5,578 bases of DNA from an uncultured Oscillospiraceae bacterium (GCA_934561725.1 CAKTGW010000087.1:1-5578); one strand, 5' to 3'; numbered from the stretch's first letter, positions 1 through 5,170 are shown. Numbers and translations: made by a program. The notes: generated from the sequence alone by a model not told the origin.

Positions 1-218
1 AAGAGAAGACCGAGTTTGACGTTGTCATGACCGAGTTCGGCGCTGAGAAGATCAAGGTCATCAAGGAAGTCCGCGGCATCACCGGTGCTGGTCTGGCTGA
101 GGCCAAGGCTATCGTTGAGGGCGTGCCCGCTAAGATCAAGGAAGCTGTCTCCAAGGACGAGGCTGAAGAGATCAAGGCTAAGCTCGAGGCTGTCGGCGCT
201 AAGGTCGAAATCAAATAA
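1..218 (+). CDS. rplL: 50S ribosomal protein L7/L12, C-terminal part (5' end outside window)
   Basis: L7/L12 forms the flexible stalk of the 50S ribosomal subunit, where its C-terminal domain recruits and stimulates translational GTPases such as EF-Tu and EF-G. The open frame enters from the left edge (first full codon at 3) and gives 71 residues before a TAA at 216-218, which is almost exactly the globular C-terminal domain. Diagnostic stretches are EKTEFDV at the left edge, [10 protein letters not shown], then [11 protein letters not shown], and the closing [17 protein letters not shown]. The ATG at 27 is an internal methionine where the family often has Leu, not a start, because the family sequence continues upstream of it. 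The N-terminal dimerisation domain and hinge lie outside the window; rplJ is normally the gene upstream. Codons are strongly biased (AAG, GCT, ATC), as expected of a highly expressed gene. A terminator follows 22 bases after the stop, so this is the end of the transcript. Confidence 0.97.
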   Translation, partial: EKTEFDVVMTEFGAEKIKVIKEVRGITGAGLAEAKAIVEGVPAKIKEAVSKDEAEEIKAKLEAVGAKVEIK

Positions 219-223
219 GTTCT

Positions 224-237
224 GCCGCGTTAGCGGC
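224..237 (+). other. short GC hairpin just after rplL
   Basis: GCCGC (224-228) and GCGGC (233-237) form a 5-bp stem with a GTTA loop, starting 5 bases after the rplL stop codon. No T-run follows, so it is not a terminator by itself. It may act with the following palindrome as a 3'-end stabilising stem. Confidence 0.4.
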
Positions 238-240
238 GAT

Positions 241-273
241 AAAAGAGGAAGGCATATGCCTTCCTCTTTTTTT
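241..273 (+). terminator. Rho-independent terminator of rplL
   Basis: Positions 241-270 are a perfect 30-base palindrome centred on CATATG: AAAAGAGGAAGGCAT followed by its exact reverse complement. A run of seven T starts at 267. This is a textbook intrinsic terminator for the ribosomal protein transcript. Because the palindrome itself ends in A4/T4, it could also weakly stop transcripts arriving from dpaB on the opposite strand, where no other convincing terminator is seen. Confidence 0.93.
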
Positions 274-284
274 GTACGTATAGA

Positions 285-351
285 TTTACAGTAATAAATT
301 ATAGTAAATAATTAAGTATAAAAATGTTGACTATAATAAAGATTCTGTAAA
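285..351. repeat. AT-rich imperfect inverted repeat between rplL and dpaB
   Basis: The outer arms TTTACAG (285-291) and CTGTAAA (345-351) and the inner arms TTATAG (299-304) and CTATAA (331-336) are complementary, with an unpaired stretch between them and a central loop of about 26 bases. It lies immediately downstream of the dpaB stop codon. It could fold in the dpaB 3' UTR, but the stem is almost all A/T and lacks a clean T-tail, so a terminator role is doubtful. Some of the pairing may be chance in such AT-rich DNA. Confidence 0.3.
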
Positions 352-355
352 CAAT

Positions 356-925
356 TCAGACCAGCAAAGGCTGGATTTGCTGCCCCCGGAGGGCGTGCTG
401 GACGGTCTCGTCAATCAGATCAAAGTGGGCGACCAGGGAATCTGGCTTTCCTTGGGCGTTGTCCTGCCCGAAGGGGACCAGATATACATGCTGCCGGGCC
501 ATCAGCCGTCCCAGATTGGCGGCATTGGCTCCCAGCCCGTCGTTTGTACTTACGGCGATGACCAGTGGGCGGCTATTGCGCAGATGAGCCTTGGCTGCCA
601 GCGTGACAGCGGAGTCGGCAATGCCGCCGGCCAGCTTTGCCAGTGTGTTTCCGGTGCAGGGGGCAATGACCAATACATCCAGCAGCCCTTTTGGGCCGAT
701 GGGTTCGGCGGAGACGATACTGTCGATGATCTCATGGCCGGAATAGTCCTCCAGCACCTCGCGAAAATGTGCGGCTTTTCCAAAGCGGGTGTCCGTAGAT
801 GCGGCGGCCTCACTCATGATCGGGTAAACATCATAGCTCTCTGTCAGGCGCCGGGCGGCGTCCAGAACCTGTGCGAATGTACAGAAGGAGCCGCACAAGG
901 CCAGCCCCAGTCGGATCTTTTCCAT
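356..925 (-). CDS. dpaB: dipicolinate synthase subunit B (SpoVFB/DpaB)
   Basis: Together with DpaA this protein makes dipicolinic acid from the lysine-pathway dihydrodipicolinate intermediate, in the mother cell during sporulation. The acid is then loaded into the spore core with calcium. The 189 residues (family about 200) have a flavoprotein/HFCD-like fold: a GSFCT loop at 12-16, STDTRFG at 43-49, SAEPIGPKG at 72-80, the APCTGNTLAKLAGGIADS signature at 88-105, STNDGLG at 126-132, and PFGQDNAQGKPDSLVA at 151-166, ending QQIQPLLV much like B. subtilis SpoVFB. The ATG (925-923) shares one base with the dpaA TAA (TAATG), and AGGAG lies about 8 bases upstream inside dpaA, so translation is probably coupled. 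Unlike the B. subtilis arrangement, no asd or dapG follows; rplL is the next gene, facing it. Confidence 0.95.
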   Translation of the reverse strand: MEKIRLGLALCGSFCTFAQVLDAARRLTESYDVYPIMSEAAASTDTRFGKAAHFREVLEDYSGHEIIDSIVSAEPIGPKGLLDVLVIAPCTGNTLAKLAGGIADSAVTLAAKAHLRNSRPLVIAVSTNDGLGANAANLGRLMARQHVYLVPFGQDNAQGKPDSLVAHFDLIDETVQHALRGQQIQPLLV

Positions 926-1791
926 TACATCAGCTCCTGTTCACGCAGAATATTATAGATCGTATCCCGAATGATCTCTCCGGCGGAGACGGGGGCAACC
1001 TCTCCGGGCAGGCTCAGTGCCCAGACCGCGTGGATCCCCAGACGGGCCGCGGCGGCAAAATCAACGCCGCCGGGCTTGGAGGCCAGATCCATACACAGTG
1101 CGCCGCTTCTCAGCTGCATCAGCAGTTCTTCGTTCAGAATCGGGGCGGGGACGGTGTTGATGACCATATCAAAGTCAGAAAGCTCTCCGCTGAGCGTTCG
1201 GGTGTCCAGCACGTTATAGCCATAGGCGCGGCACCAGGCCATATCAGCGTATTTTCGGGAGGATACGGTGACGGCGCAGCCCATACTGTGCAGCCGATGG
1301 GCCAGGAGCGCGCCGATGCGTCCGTAACCAATGATCAGAGCGCGGCTGCCCAGCAGAGTCTTGGGCGTCTCACGGATCAGCAGCTCCAGTGCGCCTTCAG
1401 CGGTAGCTGCGGCGTTCATGACGCACAGCTCTTCCCGGCAGAAATAGTCGATCAGGCCGACGCCGTATTTTTTTGCGCAGGCCGCGGCGTAATCATCGAC
1501 CCGACCGGCACATACGGGAATGCCGCCGGGAAGCGCGGCAAAGACCTCATCCAATGTCACTTCCCGGCTGGAGAGGAGCGTGCTCAGATATCCCTGGCGG
1601 CCGGACAGCGGCAGAGGGAGAATAACGCAGTCGGCGTGCTGAAGGCATTCAGCGCAACTGCCGGAGGAGAGCGCCTCGTGCGTCAGACCCGCGCGTTCCA
1701 GCGCATAGGTGCGCAGCCGATGGCCGTCATCCGATAGCAGACGGCATAGTTGGGCAATGCGGCCATCACCGCCCATTACGGCAAATTTCAT
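925..1791 (-). CDS. dpaA: dipicolinate synthase subunit A (SpoVFA/DpaA)
   Basis: This is the NAD(P)-type Rossmann subunit of dipicolinate synthase, acting in the mother cell late in sporulation. The chosen product has 288 residues (B. subtilis SpoVFA about 297). MKFAVMGGDGRIAQL at the N-terminus matches the family's opening MGGD motif. NAAATAEGALEL lies at 126-137. The nucleotide-binding GYGRIG is at 155-160 within ALIIGYGRIGALLAHRL, with SSRK at 177-180 ending the second strand. DLASKPGGVDF is at 235-245 and ALSLPGEVAPVSAGEII at 258-274, close to the C-terminus. The frame stays open upstream to an ATG at 1926, but the start at 1791 is preferred: it begins exactly at the conserved family N-terminus, has AAAGGA at 1801-1806 in position as a ribosome site, and lies downstream of a sigma-K-like promoter. 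It overlaps dpaB by one base. Confidence in function is high, and in the start good. Confidence 0.95.
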   Translation of the reverse strand: MKFAVMGGDGRIAQLCRLLSDDGHRLRTYALERAGLTHEALSSGSCAECLQHADCVILPLPLSGRQGYLSTLLSSREVTLDEVFAALPGGIPVCAGRVDDYAAACAKKYGVGLIDYFCREELCVMNAAATAEGALELLIRETPKTLLGSRALIIGYGRIGALLAHRLHSMGCAVTVSSRKYADMAWCRAYGYNVLDTRTLSGELSDFDMVINTVPAPILNEELLMQLRSGALCMDLASKPGGVDFAAAARLGIHAVWALSLPGEVAPVSAGEIIRDTIYNILREQELM

Positions 1792-1821
1792 GTTCCCACA
1801 TCCTTTGTCATGTTTTCGCTG

Positions 1822-1849
1822 TATTCTATGCATCCGGAATGTGCAGGGT
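1822..1849 (-). promoter_or_regulatory. predicted sigma-K promoter of dpaAB
   Basis: Read on the minus strand, AACC with its AC at 1849-1848 matches the sigma-K -35 consensus mACm. After a 17-base spacer, CATAGAATA (1830-1822) matches the -10 consensus CATAnnnTA completely. Transcription would start near 1815, giving a 5' UTR of about 25 bases that contains the AAAGGA ribosome site. In B. subtilis the spoVF operon is known to be sigma-K dependent, so motif and function agree. The -10 also partly resembles sigma-E, but the -35 does not. Confidence 0.7.
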
Positions 1850-1898
1850 TCGGTTTTCAGGGAGAAGAAAAATTTTTGATATTTTTTCATTTTCCCTA

Positions 1899-1927
1899 TT
1901 GACAAATGGAGAGAAACCATGTACACT
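1899..1927 (+). promoter_or_regulatory. sigma-A promoter of the DUF3793-flavodoxin operon
   Basis: A consensus -35 TTGACA (1899-1904) is followed by 17 bases and a TACACT -10 (1922-1927, 4 of 6). The 30 bases upstream are A/T-tract rich (AATTTTTGATATTTTTTCATTTT), like an UP element. Initiation is expected near 1934, immediately at the first GTTAG dyad, so a protein bound there would block initiation or early elongation. The promoter is divergent from, and about 70 bases away from, the dpaA promoter. Confidence 0.82.
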
Positions 1928-1934
1928 GTGCTCA

Positions 1935-1950
1935 GTTAGTTAAAGCTAAC
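1935..1950 (+). promoter_or_regulatory. operator-like dyad 1 (GTTAG-N6-CTAAC)
   Basis: GTTAGTTAAAGCTAAC has perfect 5-bp inverted arms and sits at the predicted transcription start. From 1936 it matches 14 of 19 positions of the DtxR/IdeR iron-box consensus (TTAGGTTAGSCTAACCTAA), including the unbroken GCTAACCT. I infer a binding site for a DtxR/MntR-family metalloregulator; the regulator gene is not in the window. Confidence 0.6.
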
Positions 1951-1954
1951 CTGT

Positions 1955-1979
1955 TTGCGGAAGAGACCCGCAATTTCTT
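1955..1979 (+). other. leader hairpin followed by T-rich stretch (possible attenuator)
   Basis: TTGCGG (1955-1960) pairs with CCGCAA (1968-1973) around a 7-base loop, and TTTCTT follows at 1974-1979. It lies in the leader between the two GTTAG dyads. The shape is terminator-like but the stem is only 6 bp and the T-run is interrupted, so it may be a weak attenuator or simply leader structure. Confidence 0.3.
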
Positions 1980-1989
1980 AAGTCCATGA

Positions 1990-2005
1990 GTTAGTTGGTG
2001 CTAAC
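1990..2005 (+). promoter_or_regulatory. operator-like dyad 2 (GTTAG-N6-CTAAC)
   Basis: GTTAGTTGGTGCTAAC is identical to dyad 1 at 13 of 16 positions; only the central NNN differs. The start-to-start distance is 55 bp, about five helical turns, which would put both sites on roughly the same face of the DNA. It ends 8 bases before the ribosome binding site. In RNA the arms of the two dyads could also cross-pair. Confidence 0.6.
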
Positions 2006-2028
2006 TTCCCAGAAAGGAGGTTCCTGCT

Positions 2029-2580
2029 GTGCTCGAGCGATATTTGATTGAACACTGCTCACCCACTCTTGCGTCCCTAAAAACCGCAAGCCTTTTCACC
2101 ATAACCTATATAACCCATTCCGACCTCCTCTCCCAGCTTGAACAGTGGAACCTCCGACTGGGGAAAAAAGGCGTCACGCTCCGGGTCGTTCGCGAGACCG
2201 GCAGCAGCGCTCTTGTCTATGTTTATCGAAAACAGAAGCTCGCATCAGATTTGCAAAAGCCTGGAGTTGCAGCGTTTTTACGCCGCTATGGCTATGAATC
2301 CGTCCAGGTGGATCAGGCGGTGGCCAGATTGGAACGGCGCTTGTCCGCCGGCGGGGAGTTTCCCCACGAGATCGGCCTTTTCCTGGGATATCCCCTTGGC
2401 GATGTGATCGGCTTTATCCGCAATGCAGGCTGCAACAGCAAATGCAGCGGCTGCTGGAAGGTTTATTGCAATGAGTGCGAGGCTGTGCGCCTGTTTGCGC
2501 GTCTGCGCAGATGCCGCGCCATATATGCCCGGCTTTGGGAGTTGGGCAGATCTGTTGAGCAGCTTACAGTGGTTGCATAA
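2029..2580 (+). CDS. DUF3793 family protein with cysteine cluster
   Basis: The function is unknown. The 183-residue product resembles the DUF3793 family of clostridia, from memory of its motifs: IEHCSPTLASLKTASLF near the N-terminus (7-23), FPHEIGLFLGYPLGDVIGFI at 111-130, then CWKVYCNECEAVRLFARLRRCRAIYARLW at 142-170. There is no signal peptide or membrane segment, so it is probably cytoplasmic. It contains Cys10 plus a cluster C135-x3-C139-x2-C142-x4-C147-x2-C150 and Cys162, which suggests metal or Fe-S binding or thiol chemistry (inference only). The GTG start at 2029 is chosen because AAAGGAGG (2013-2020) lies 8 bases upstream; no other start fits. It is the first gene of an operon with a flavodoxin 27 bases downstream, transcribed from the 1899-1927 promoter through the two GTTAG dyads. 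The pairing and operators suggest a role in redox or iron-limited metabolism. Confidence 0.82.
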   Translation: MLERYLIEHCSPTLASLKTASLFTITYITHSDLLSQLEQWNLRLGKKGVTLRVVRETGSSALVYVYRKQKLASDLQKPGVAAFLRRYGYESVQVDQAVARLERRLSAGGEFPHEIGLFLGYPLGDVIGFIRNAGCNSKCSGCWKVYCNECEAVRLFARLRRCRAIYARLWELGRSVEQLTVVA

Positions 2581-2607
2581 AATCTTAAAAATAAGGAGTA
2601 ATTATTC

Positions 2608-3030
2608 ATGAGCAAGGTAGCAGTCGTTTATTGGAGCGGAACCGGAAATACAGAGGCTATGGCCAATAAGGTAGCCGAGGGTGCCAAGAGCGCCGGTGCT
2701 GAGGTTGAGCTGTACACAGCCGCAGATTTTGGAGCTCCCCGCCTGGCGGAGTATGATGCGATTGCTTTTGGCTGCCCCTCTATGGGTTCTGAGCAGCTGG
2801 AGGAAGAAGAATTTGAGCCTATGTTTGAGGGCTGCAAGGACGGCCTCTCCGGTAAAAAGCTGGGCCTGTTCGGTTCCTACGGCTGGGGTGACGGCGAATG
2901 GATGCGCAATTGGGAGGAAGCCTGCCGCGCTGCCGGCGCTGTGCTGGTCTCCGAGGGCGTGATTTGCTGTGAGGCACCCGATGCTGAGGCGGAGGATAAA
3001 TGTGCCGCTTTGGGTAAGGCTTTGGCCTGA
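2608..3030 (+). CDS. short-chain flavodoxin (FMN electron carrier)
   Basis: This is a soluble low-potential electron carrier that uses FMN and commonly replaces ferredoxin when iron is scarce. The 140 residues closely resemble the Megasphaera elsdenii/Clostridium beijerinckii short-chain type. The phosphate-binding loop WSGTGNTEAMA lies at 9-19. The 50s/60s isoalloxazine loop GCPSMGSEQLEEEEFEPMF is at 55-73, with Met59-Gly60 at the position that contacts the flavin. The 90s loop is GSYGWGDGEWM at 89-99, with a stacking aromatic (Tyr91 or Trp93). Loss of the long-chain insertion and an acidic composition fit the class. The ATG at 2608 has AAGGAG 9 bases upstream (2593-2598). It sits 27 bases after the DUF3793 gene and so is probably co-transcribed and under the same operators. 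Two terminators follow the TGA. Confidence 0.96.
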   Translation: MSKVAVVYWSGTGNTEAMANKVAEGAKSAGAEVELYTAADFGAPRLAEYDAIAFGCPSMGSEQLEEEEFEPMFEGCKDGLSGKKLGLFGSYGWGDGEWMRNWEEACRAAGAVLVSEGVICCEAPDAEAEDKCAALGKALA

Positions 3031-3089
3031 GTCCGAACCCATATTTGATTAGTCCACTTCCATTCTTTTCAGTGTTTCAGGTATAGAAG

Positions 3090-3120
3090 AAGCCCCGGGA
3101 GCAATAGCTCCCGGGGCTTT
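3090..3120 (+). terminator. intrinsic terminator after the flavodoxin gene
   Basis: AAGCCCCGGGAGC (3090-3102) pairs perfectly over 13 bp with GCTCCCGGGGCTT (3107-3119) around an AATA loop. The T-tail is short (TTT, then GACTTGTTTT), but the stem is very stable. It lies 59 bases after the flavodoxin stop. Confidence 0.85.
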
Positions 3121-3142
3121 GACTTGTTTTAAGGCCAATATG

Positions 3143-3175
3143 AAAAAAGCCCGGATTTTAGTCCGGGCTTTTTTT
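3143..3175. terminator. bidirectional terminator between flavodoxin and transketolase genes
   Basis: GCCCGGA (3149-3155) and TCCGGGC (3162-3168) form a 7-bp core, flanked by A6 on the left and T7 on the right. The A-tract/T-tract symmetry makes it a functional-looking terminator in both directions. It is the main terminator for the minus-strand transketolase operon, whose stop is only 14 bases away, and a backup for the flavodoxin operon. Confidence 0.9.
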
Positions 3176-3188
3176 GTACGGCAGGGAT

Positions 3189-4124
3189 TTATTTTTTCTT
3201 TTTCAGAACCTCCAACGCCTTGGATACGATAGCGTCGGCATCCTGACCATATTTTGTGAGCAGAGCCTCATAGGCGCCGCTTTCGGCATACTGCCGTGCG
3301 CCTACGAATGCCATGGGCGTGGGCAGCTCTTCAGCCAGGACCTCGGCCACAGCGGAGCCAAGACCGCCATAGATGCTGTGCTCTTCGGCGGTGACAACGG
3401 CGCCGCAGGTTCCGGCGACCCGGACGATCGACTCGCGGTCAATAGGCTTGATGGTGTGGATATCCACCACAGCGGCACTGATGCCCTGTGCGGCCAGCTT
3501 TTCGGCAGCCTCCAGTGCCTTGTGGACCATATAGCCGGTGGCGATGAGCGCTACATCGCTGCCCTCGCGCAGCTGTACGCCCTTGCCGACTTGGAAATCA
3601 TAGCTTTCATCAAAGATCACGGGAGCCGTAGCCCGGCTCAGGCGCAGATAAACGGGACCGTTGATCTCTGCGGAGGCAAATACGGCCTTTTCCGTTTCTA
3701 TGGCGTCGCAGACGGAGATGATGGTCATATTGGGGATCGCACGGACAAAGGCCAGATCCGTGTTGGCGTGATGGCTAGCGCCGTCATAGGAGTCAGACAT
3801 ACCGCAGTAGGTGGAACAGATCTTTACATTCAGGCTGTCATAGCCGATGAGACTGTTGATGGGATCACCGCCGCGGGTGGTCATGAAGGAGGCAAAGGTG
3901 TTTACATAGGGGATCAGGCCGGAAGCGGCCATTCCGGCGGCCATGGCGACCATGTTCAGCTCAGCAATACCCACGTTAAAGTAACGGTCAGGGAAGCTTT
4001 TGCCAAAAACACCGCTTTTGGTCGAAGCGCCCAGATCGGCTTCCAGAGCAACGACCTTTGCATTTTCGTGTCCGAGCTTTTCCAGTGCGGCGCCGAATGC
4101 GTCGCGGATCGCGATTTTTGTCAT
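3189..4124 (-). CDS. transketolase, C-terminal subunit
   Basis: This is the pyrimidine-binding plus C-terminal half of a split transketolase, which transfers two-carbon ketol units between sugar phosphates in the cytoplasm (non-oxidative pentose phosphate pathway). It has 311 residues. RYFNVGIAELNMVAMAAG (47-64) contains the catalytic Glu55 that activates the thiamine diphosphate aminopyrimidine. SHHANTDLAFVRAIPNM (117-133) corresponds to the conserved His-containing segment next to the active site. ATGYMVHKALEAAEKL (195-210) and AEEHSIYGGLGSAV (246-259) mark the C-terminal domain. The ATG (4124-4122) overlaps the TGA of the upstream subunit in an ATGA, with GGGAGG about 10 bases before it, so the two chains should be made in equal amounts. 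The C-terminus ends in a lysine-rich tail. A paralogue specialised for another sugar cannot be excluded, but no sugar-catabolic gene lies nearby. Confidence 0.95.
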   Translation of the reverse strand: MTKIAIRDAFGAALEKLGHENAKVVALEADLGASTKSGVFGKSFPDRYFNVGIAELNMVAMAAGMAASGLIPYVNTFASFMTTRGGDPINSLIGYDSLNVKICSTYCGMSDSYDGASHHANTDLAFVRAIPNMTIISVCDAIETEKAVFASAEINGPVYLRLSRATAPVIFDESYDFQVGKGVQLREGSDVALIATGYMVHKALEAAEKLAAQGISAAVVDIHTIKPIDRESIVRVAGTCGAVVTAEEHSIYGGLGSAVAEVLAEELPTPMAFVGARQYAESGAYEALLTKYGQDADAIVSKALEVLKKKK

Positions 4125-4957
4125 TTACGAGCACCTCCCAGTTCTGCCATGGCATTCTCAAAGTCAGCGTCACCGATCGCTTTGCCGTGCCAGCCGGATT
4201 TGCCCTCCATAAAGGAGACGCCCTTGCCCTTTACGGTTTCGGCGATGATAATAGCGGGCCCGCCGGTATAGACCCGGGCAGCGTCCATTGCATCGGACAG
4301 GGCGGCCAGATCATGACCGGAGCAGGTGTAGACCTTCCAGCCGAAGGCCTCCCATTTGGCCTTCAGATCGCCCATGGGCATGATCTCGTCATTAGTACCG
4401 TCCAACTGGACGTGATTGTGATCCAGTATGGCTACCAGATGGTCGGCCTTGAATTTAACGGCAGACATGGCAGCTTCCCAGATGCCGCCCTCCTGGATCT
4501 CGCCGTCGCCAAGGAGAACATAGGTGGTGTAGTCCAGTCCCTGAAGCCGGCCGGCCAGATCGATACCCACGGCGGCAGAGAGACCCAGTCCCAGAGGGCC
4601 GGTAGAGACCTCTATGCCGGGCAGCTTGTGGGCGCAGGGGTGTCCCTGAAGCCGGGAGCCGATCTGACGCAGGGTCTTCAGCTCCTCCATGGGGAAGAAG
4701 CCGCGGTGCGCCATGTTCAGATAGAGCATGGGGCAGGCATGACCCTTGGACATGACAAAGCGGTCACGGCCGGGCGCAGAGGGATCCTTCGGGTCGATAT
4801 TCATTTTCTCTTGATAGAGAAGAGTGACGATTTCAGTGCAGGAGAGGGAGCCGCCGGGGTGGCCGGTCTGAATGCTGTGAAGCAGATCGATCAGTTCCGT
4901 GCGCATCTGAGCGCAGAGTGCCTCCAGCTCCTGCAGACGCTGTGCTGATATGGGCAT
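4121..4957 (-). CDS. transketolase, N-terminal (thiamine diphosphate-binding) subunit
   Basis: This is the diphosphate-binding half of the split transketolase, 278 residues from the chosen start. GHPGG is at 32-36, SKGHA at 70-74, GHP at 105-107 and STGPLGLGLSAAVG at 118-131. The thiamine diphosphate/Mg2+ motif GDGEIQEG is at 150-157, with its Asn181 in LDHNH about 30 residues on. KGKGVSFME is at 243-251 and WHGK at 256-259. Single-chain transketolases are about 650 residues; this pair sums to about 590, as usual for split enzymes. The frame has an earlier ATG at 4981, but the start at 4957 is preferred because AAAGGAGG (4965-4972) lies 7 bases upstream of it, and the 4981 codon would sit almost at the predicted transcription start. 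It is the first gene of a two-gene operon with its own promoter. Confidence 0.95.
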   Translation of the reverse strand: MPISAQRLQELEALCAQMRTELIDLLHSIQTGHPGGSLSCTEIVTLLYQEKMNIDPKDPSAPGRDRFVMSKGHACPMLYLNMAHRGFFPMEELKTLRQIGSRLQGHPCAHKLPGIEVSTGPLGLGLSAAVGIDLAGRLQGLDYTTYVLLGDGEIQEGGIWEAAMSAVKFKADHLVAILDHNHVQLDGTNDEIMPMGDLKAKWEAFGWKVYTCSGHDLAALSDAMDAARVYTGGPAIIIAETVKGKGVSFMEGKSGWHGKAIGDADFENAMAELGGARK

Positions 4958-4990
4958 GTAAATACCTCCTTTGGTTTGCATGGTAAAAAT

Positions 4991-5019
4991 ATTGTATCAA
5001 CCGGGGTGCGTTCTGTCAA
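4991..5019 (-). promoter_or_regulatory. sigma-A promoter of the transketolase operon
   Basis: On the minus strand, TTGACA (5019-5014) is followed by 17 bases and TACAAT (4996-4991), which is 6/6 and 5/6 of consensus. Initiation near 4984 would leave a 27-base leader with the AAAGGAGG site. No operator-like dyad is apparent, suggesting strong constitutive expression. Confidence 0.88.
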
Positions 5020-5054
5020 TCAACAAACAGGAATGCATCCCTGGCTGACGGTAA

Positions 5055-5087
5055 GAAAAATGCCCCGAAATCCAAAGATTTCGGGGC
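5055..5087 (-). terminator. intrinsic terminator of the tRNA-Arg transcript
   Basis: On the minus strand, GCCCCGAAATC (5087-5077) pairs perfectly over 11 bp with GATTTCGGGGC (5072-5062) around a 4-base loop, followed by A and then TTTTTCTT. The stem begins 6 bases after the encoded CCA of the tRNA, so it ends a monocistronic tRNA transcript. Confidence 0.92.
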
Positions 5088-5093
5088 CTTCAG

Positions 5094-5170
5094 TGGCACG
5101 CCCTAAGGGATTCGAACCCCTGACCTTCTGGTCCGTAGCCAGACGCTCTATCCAGCTGAGCTAAGAGCGC
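5094..5170 (-). tRNA. tRNA-Arg, anticodon ACG, CCA encoded
   Basis: A 77-nt cloverleaf can be folded by eye on the minus strand. The acceptor stem GCGCTCT (5170-5164) pairs with AGGGCGT (5104-5098), with G1-U72 and one U-G wobble. The D arm contains TTAGCTCAGCTGGATAGAGC. The anticodon stem TCTGG/CCAGA encloses the loop CTACGGA, giving anticodon ACG (5136-5134), whose A34 should be edited to inosine to read CGU/CGC/CGA. The T arm has the GGTTCGAAT signature. Discriminator G73 and CCA (5096-5094) are encoded. It has its own promoter and terminator. Confidence 0.97.

Noticed and set aside
327..337. TTGACT next to TATAAT on the + strand, looking like a promoter
   Set aside because: The two motifs overlap with no spacer, no -35 lies 17 bases upstream, and nothing but dpaB antisense is downstream.
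377..1737. Long open frames on the + strand opposite dpaA and dpaB
   Set aside because: They are antisense shadows of the two recognised genes; the translations show no family features and no ribosome sites.
1792..1926. 45-codon N-terminal extension of dpaA up to an ATG at 1926
   Set aside because: The extension covers the sigma-K-like promoter and the divergent promoter, lacks family similarity, and a better start with AAAGGA exists at 1791 at the conserved N-terminus.
1928..2028. A known riboswitch (for example FMN-type) before the DUF3793-flavodoxin operon
   Set aside because: The leader is only about 95 nt and shows none of the conserved FMN riboswitch helices; the repeated dyads explain its conspicuous structure better.
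2602..3042. Minus-strand open frame covering the flavodoxin gene
   Set aside because: The + strand product is an unmistakable flavodoxin with a proper ribosome site; the antisense product resembles nothing.
3174..4948. Long open frames on the + strand opposite the transketolase genes
   Set aside because: They are mirror frames of well-identified genes in GC-rich sequence, with no independent evidence of coding.
4958..4981. Earlier start for the transketolase N-terminal subunit at 4981
   Set aside because: It would begin almost at the predicted transcription start without a ribosome site, whereas AAAGGAGG is ideally placed for the ATG at 4957.
4976..5164. Short + strand open frame running through the tRNA
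   Set aside because: It overlaps the transketolase promoter, a terminator and the tRNA, which explain the sequence. The Ala-Arg-Pro-Lys-Gly-Phe-Glu-Pro-Leu peptide is a familiar artefact of translating antisense tRNA.
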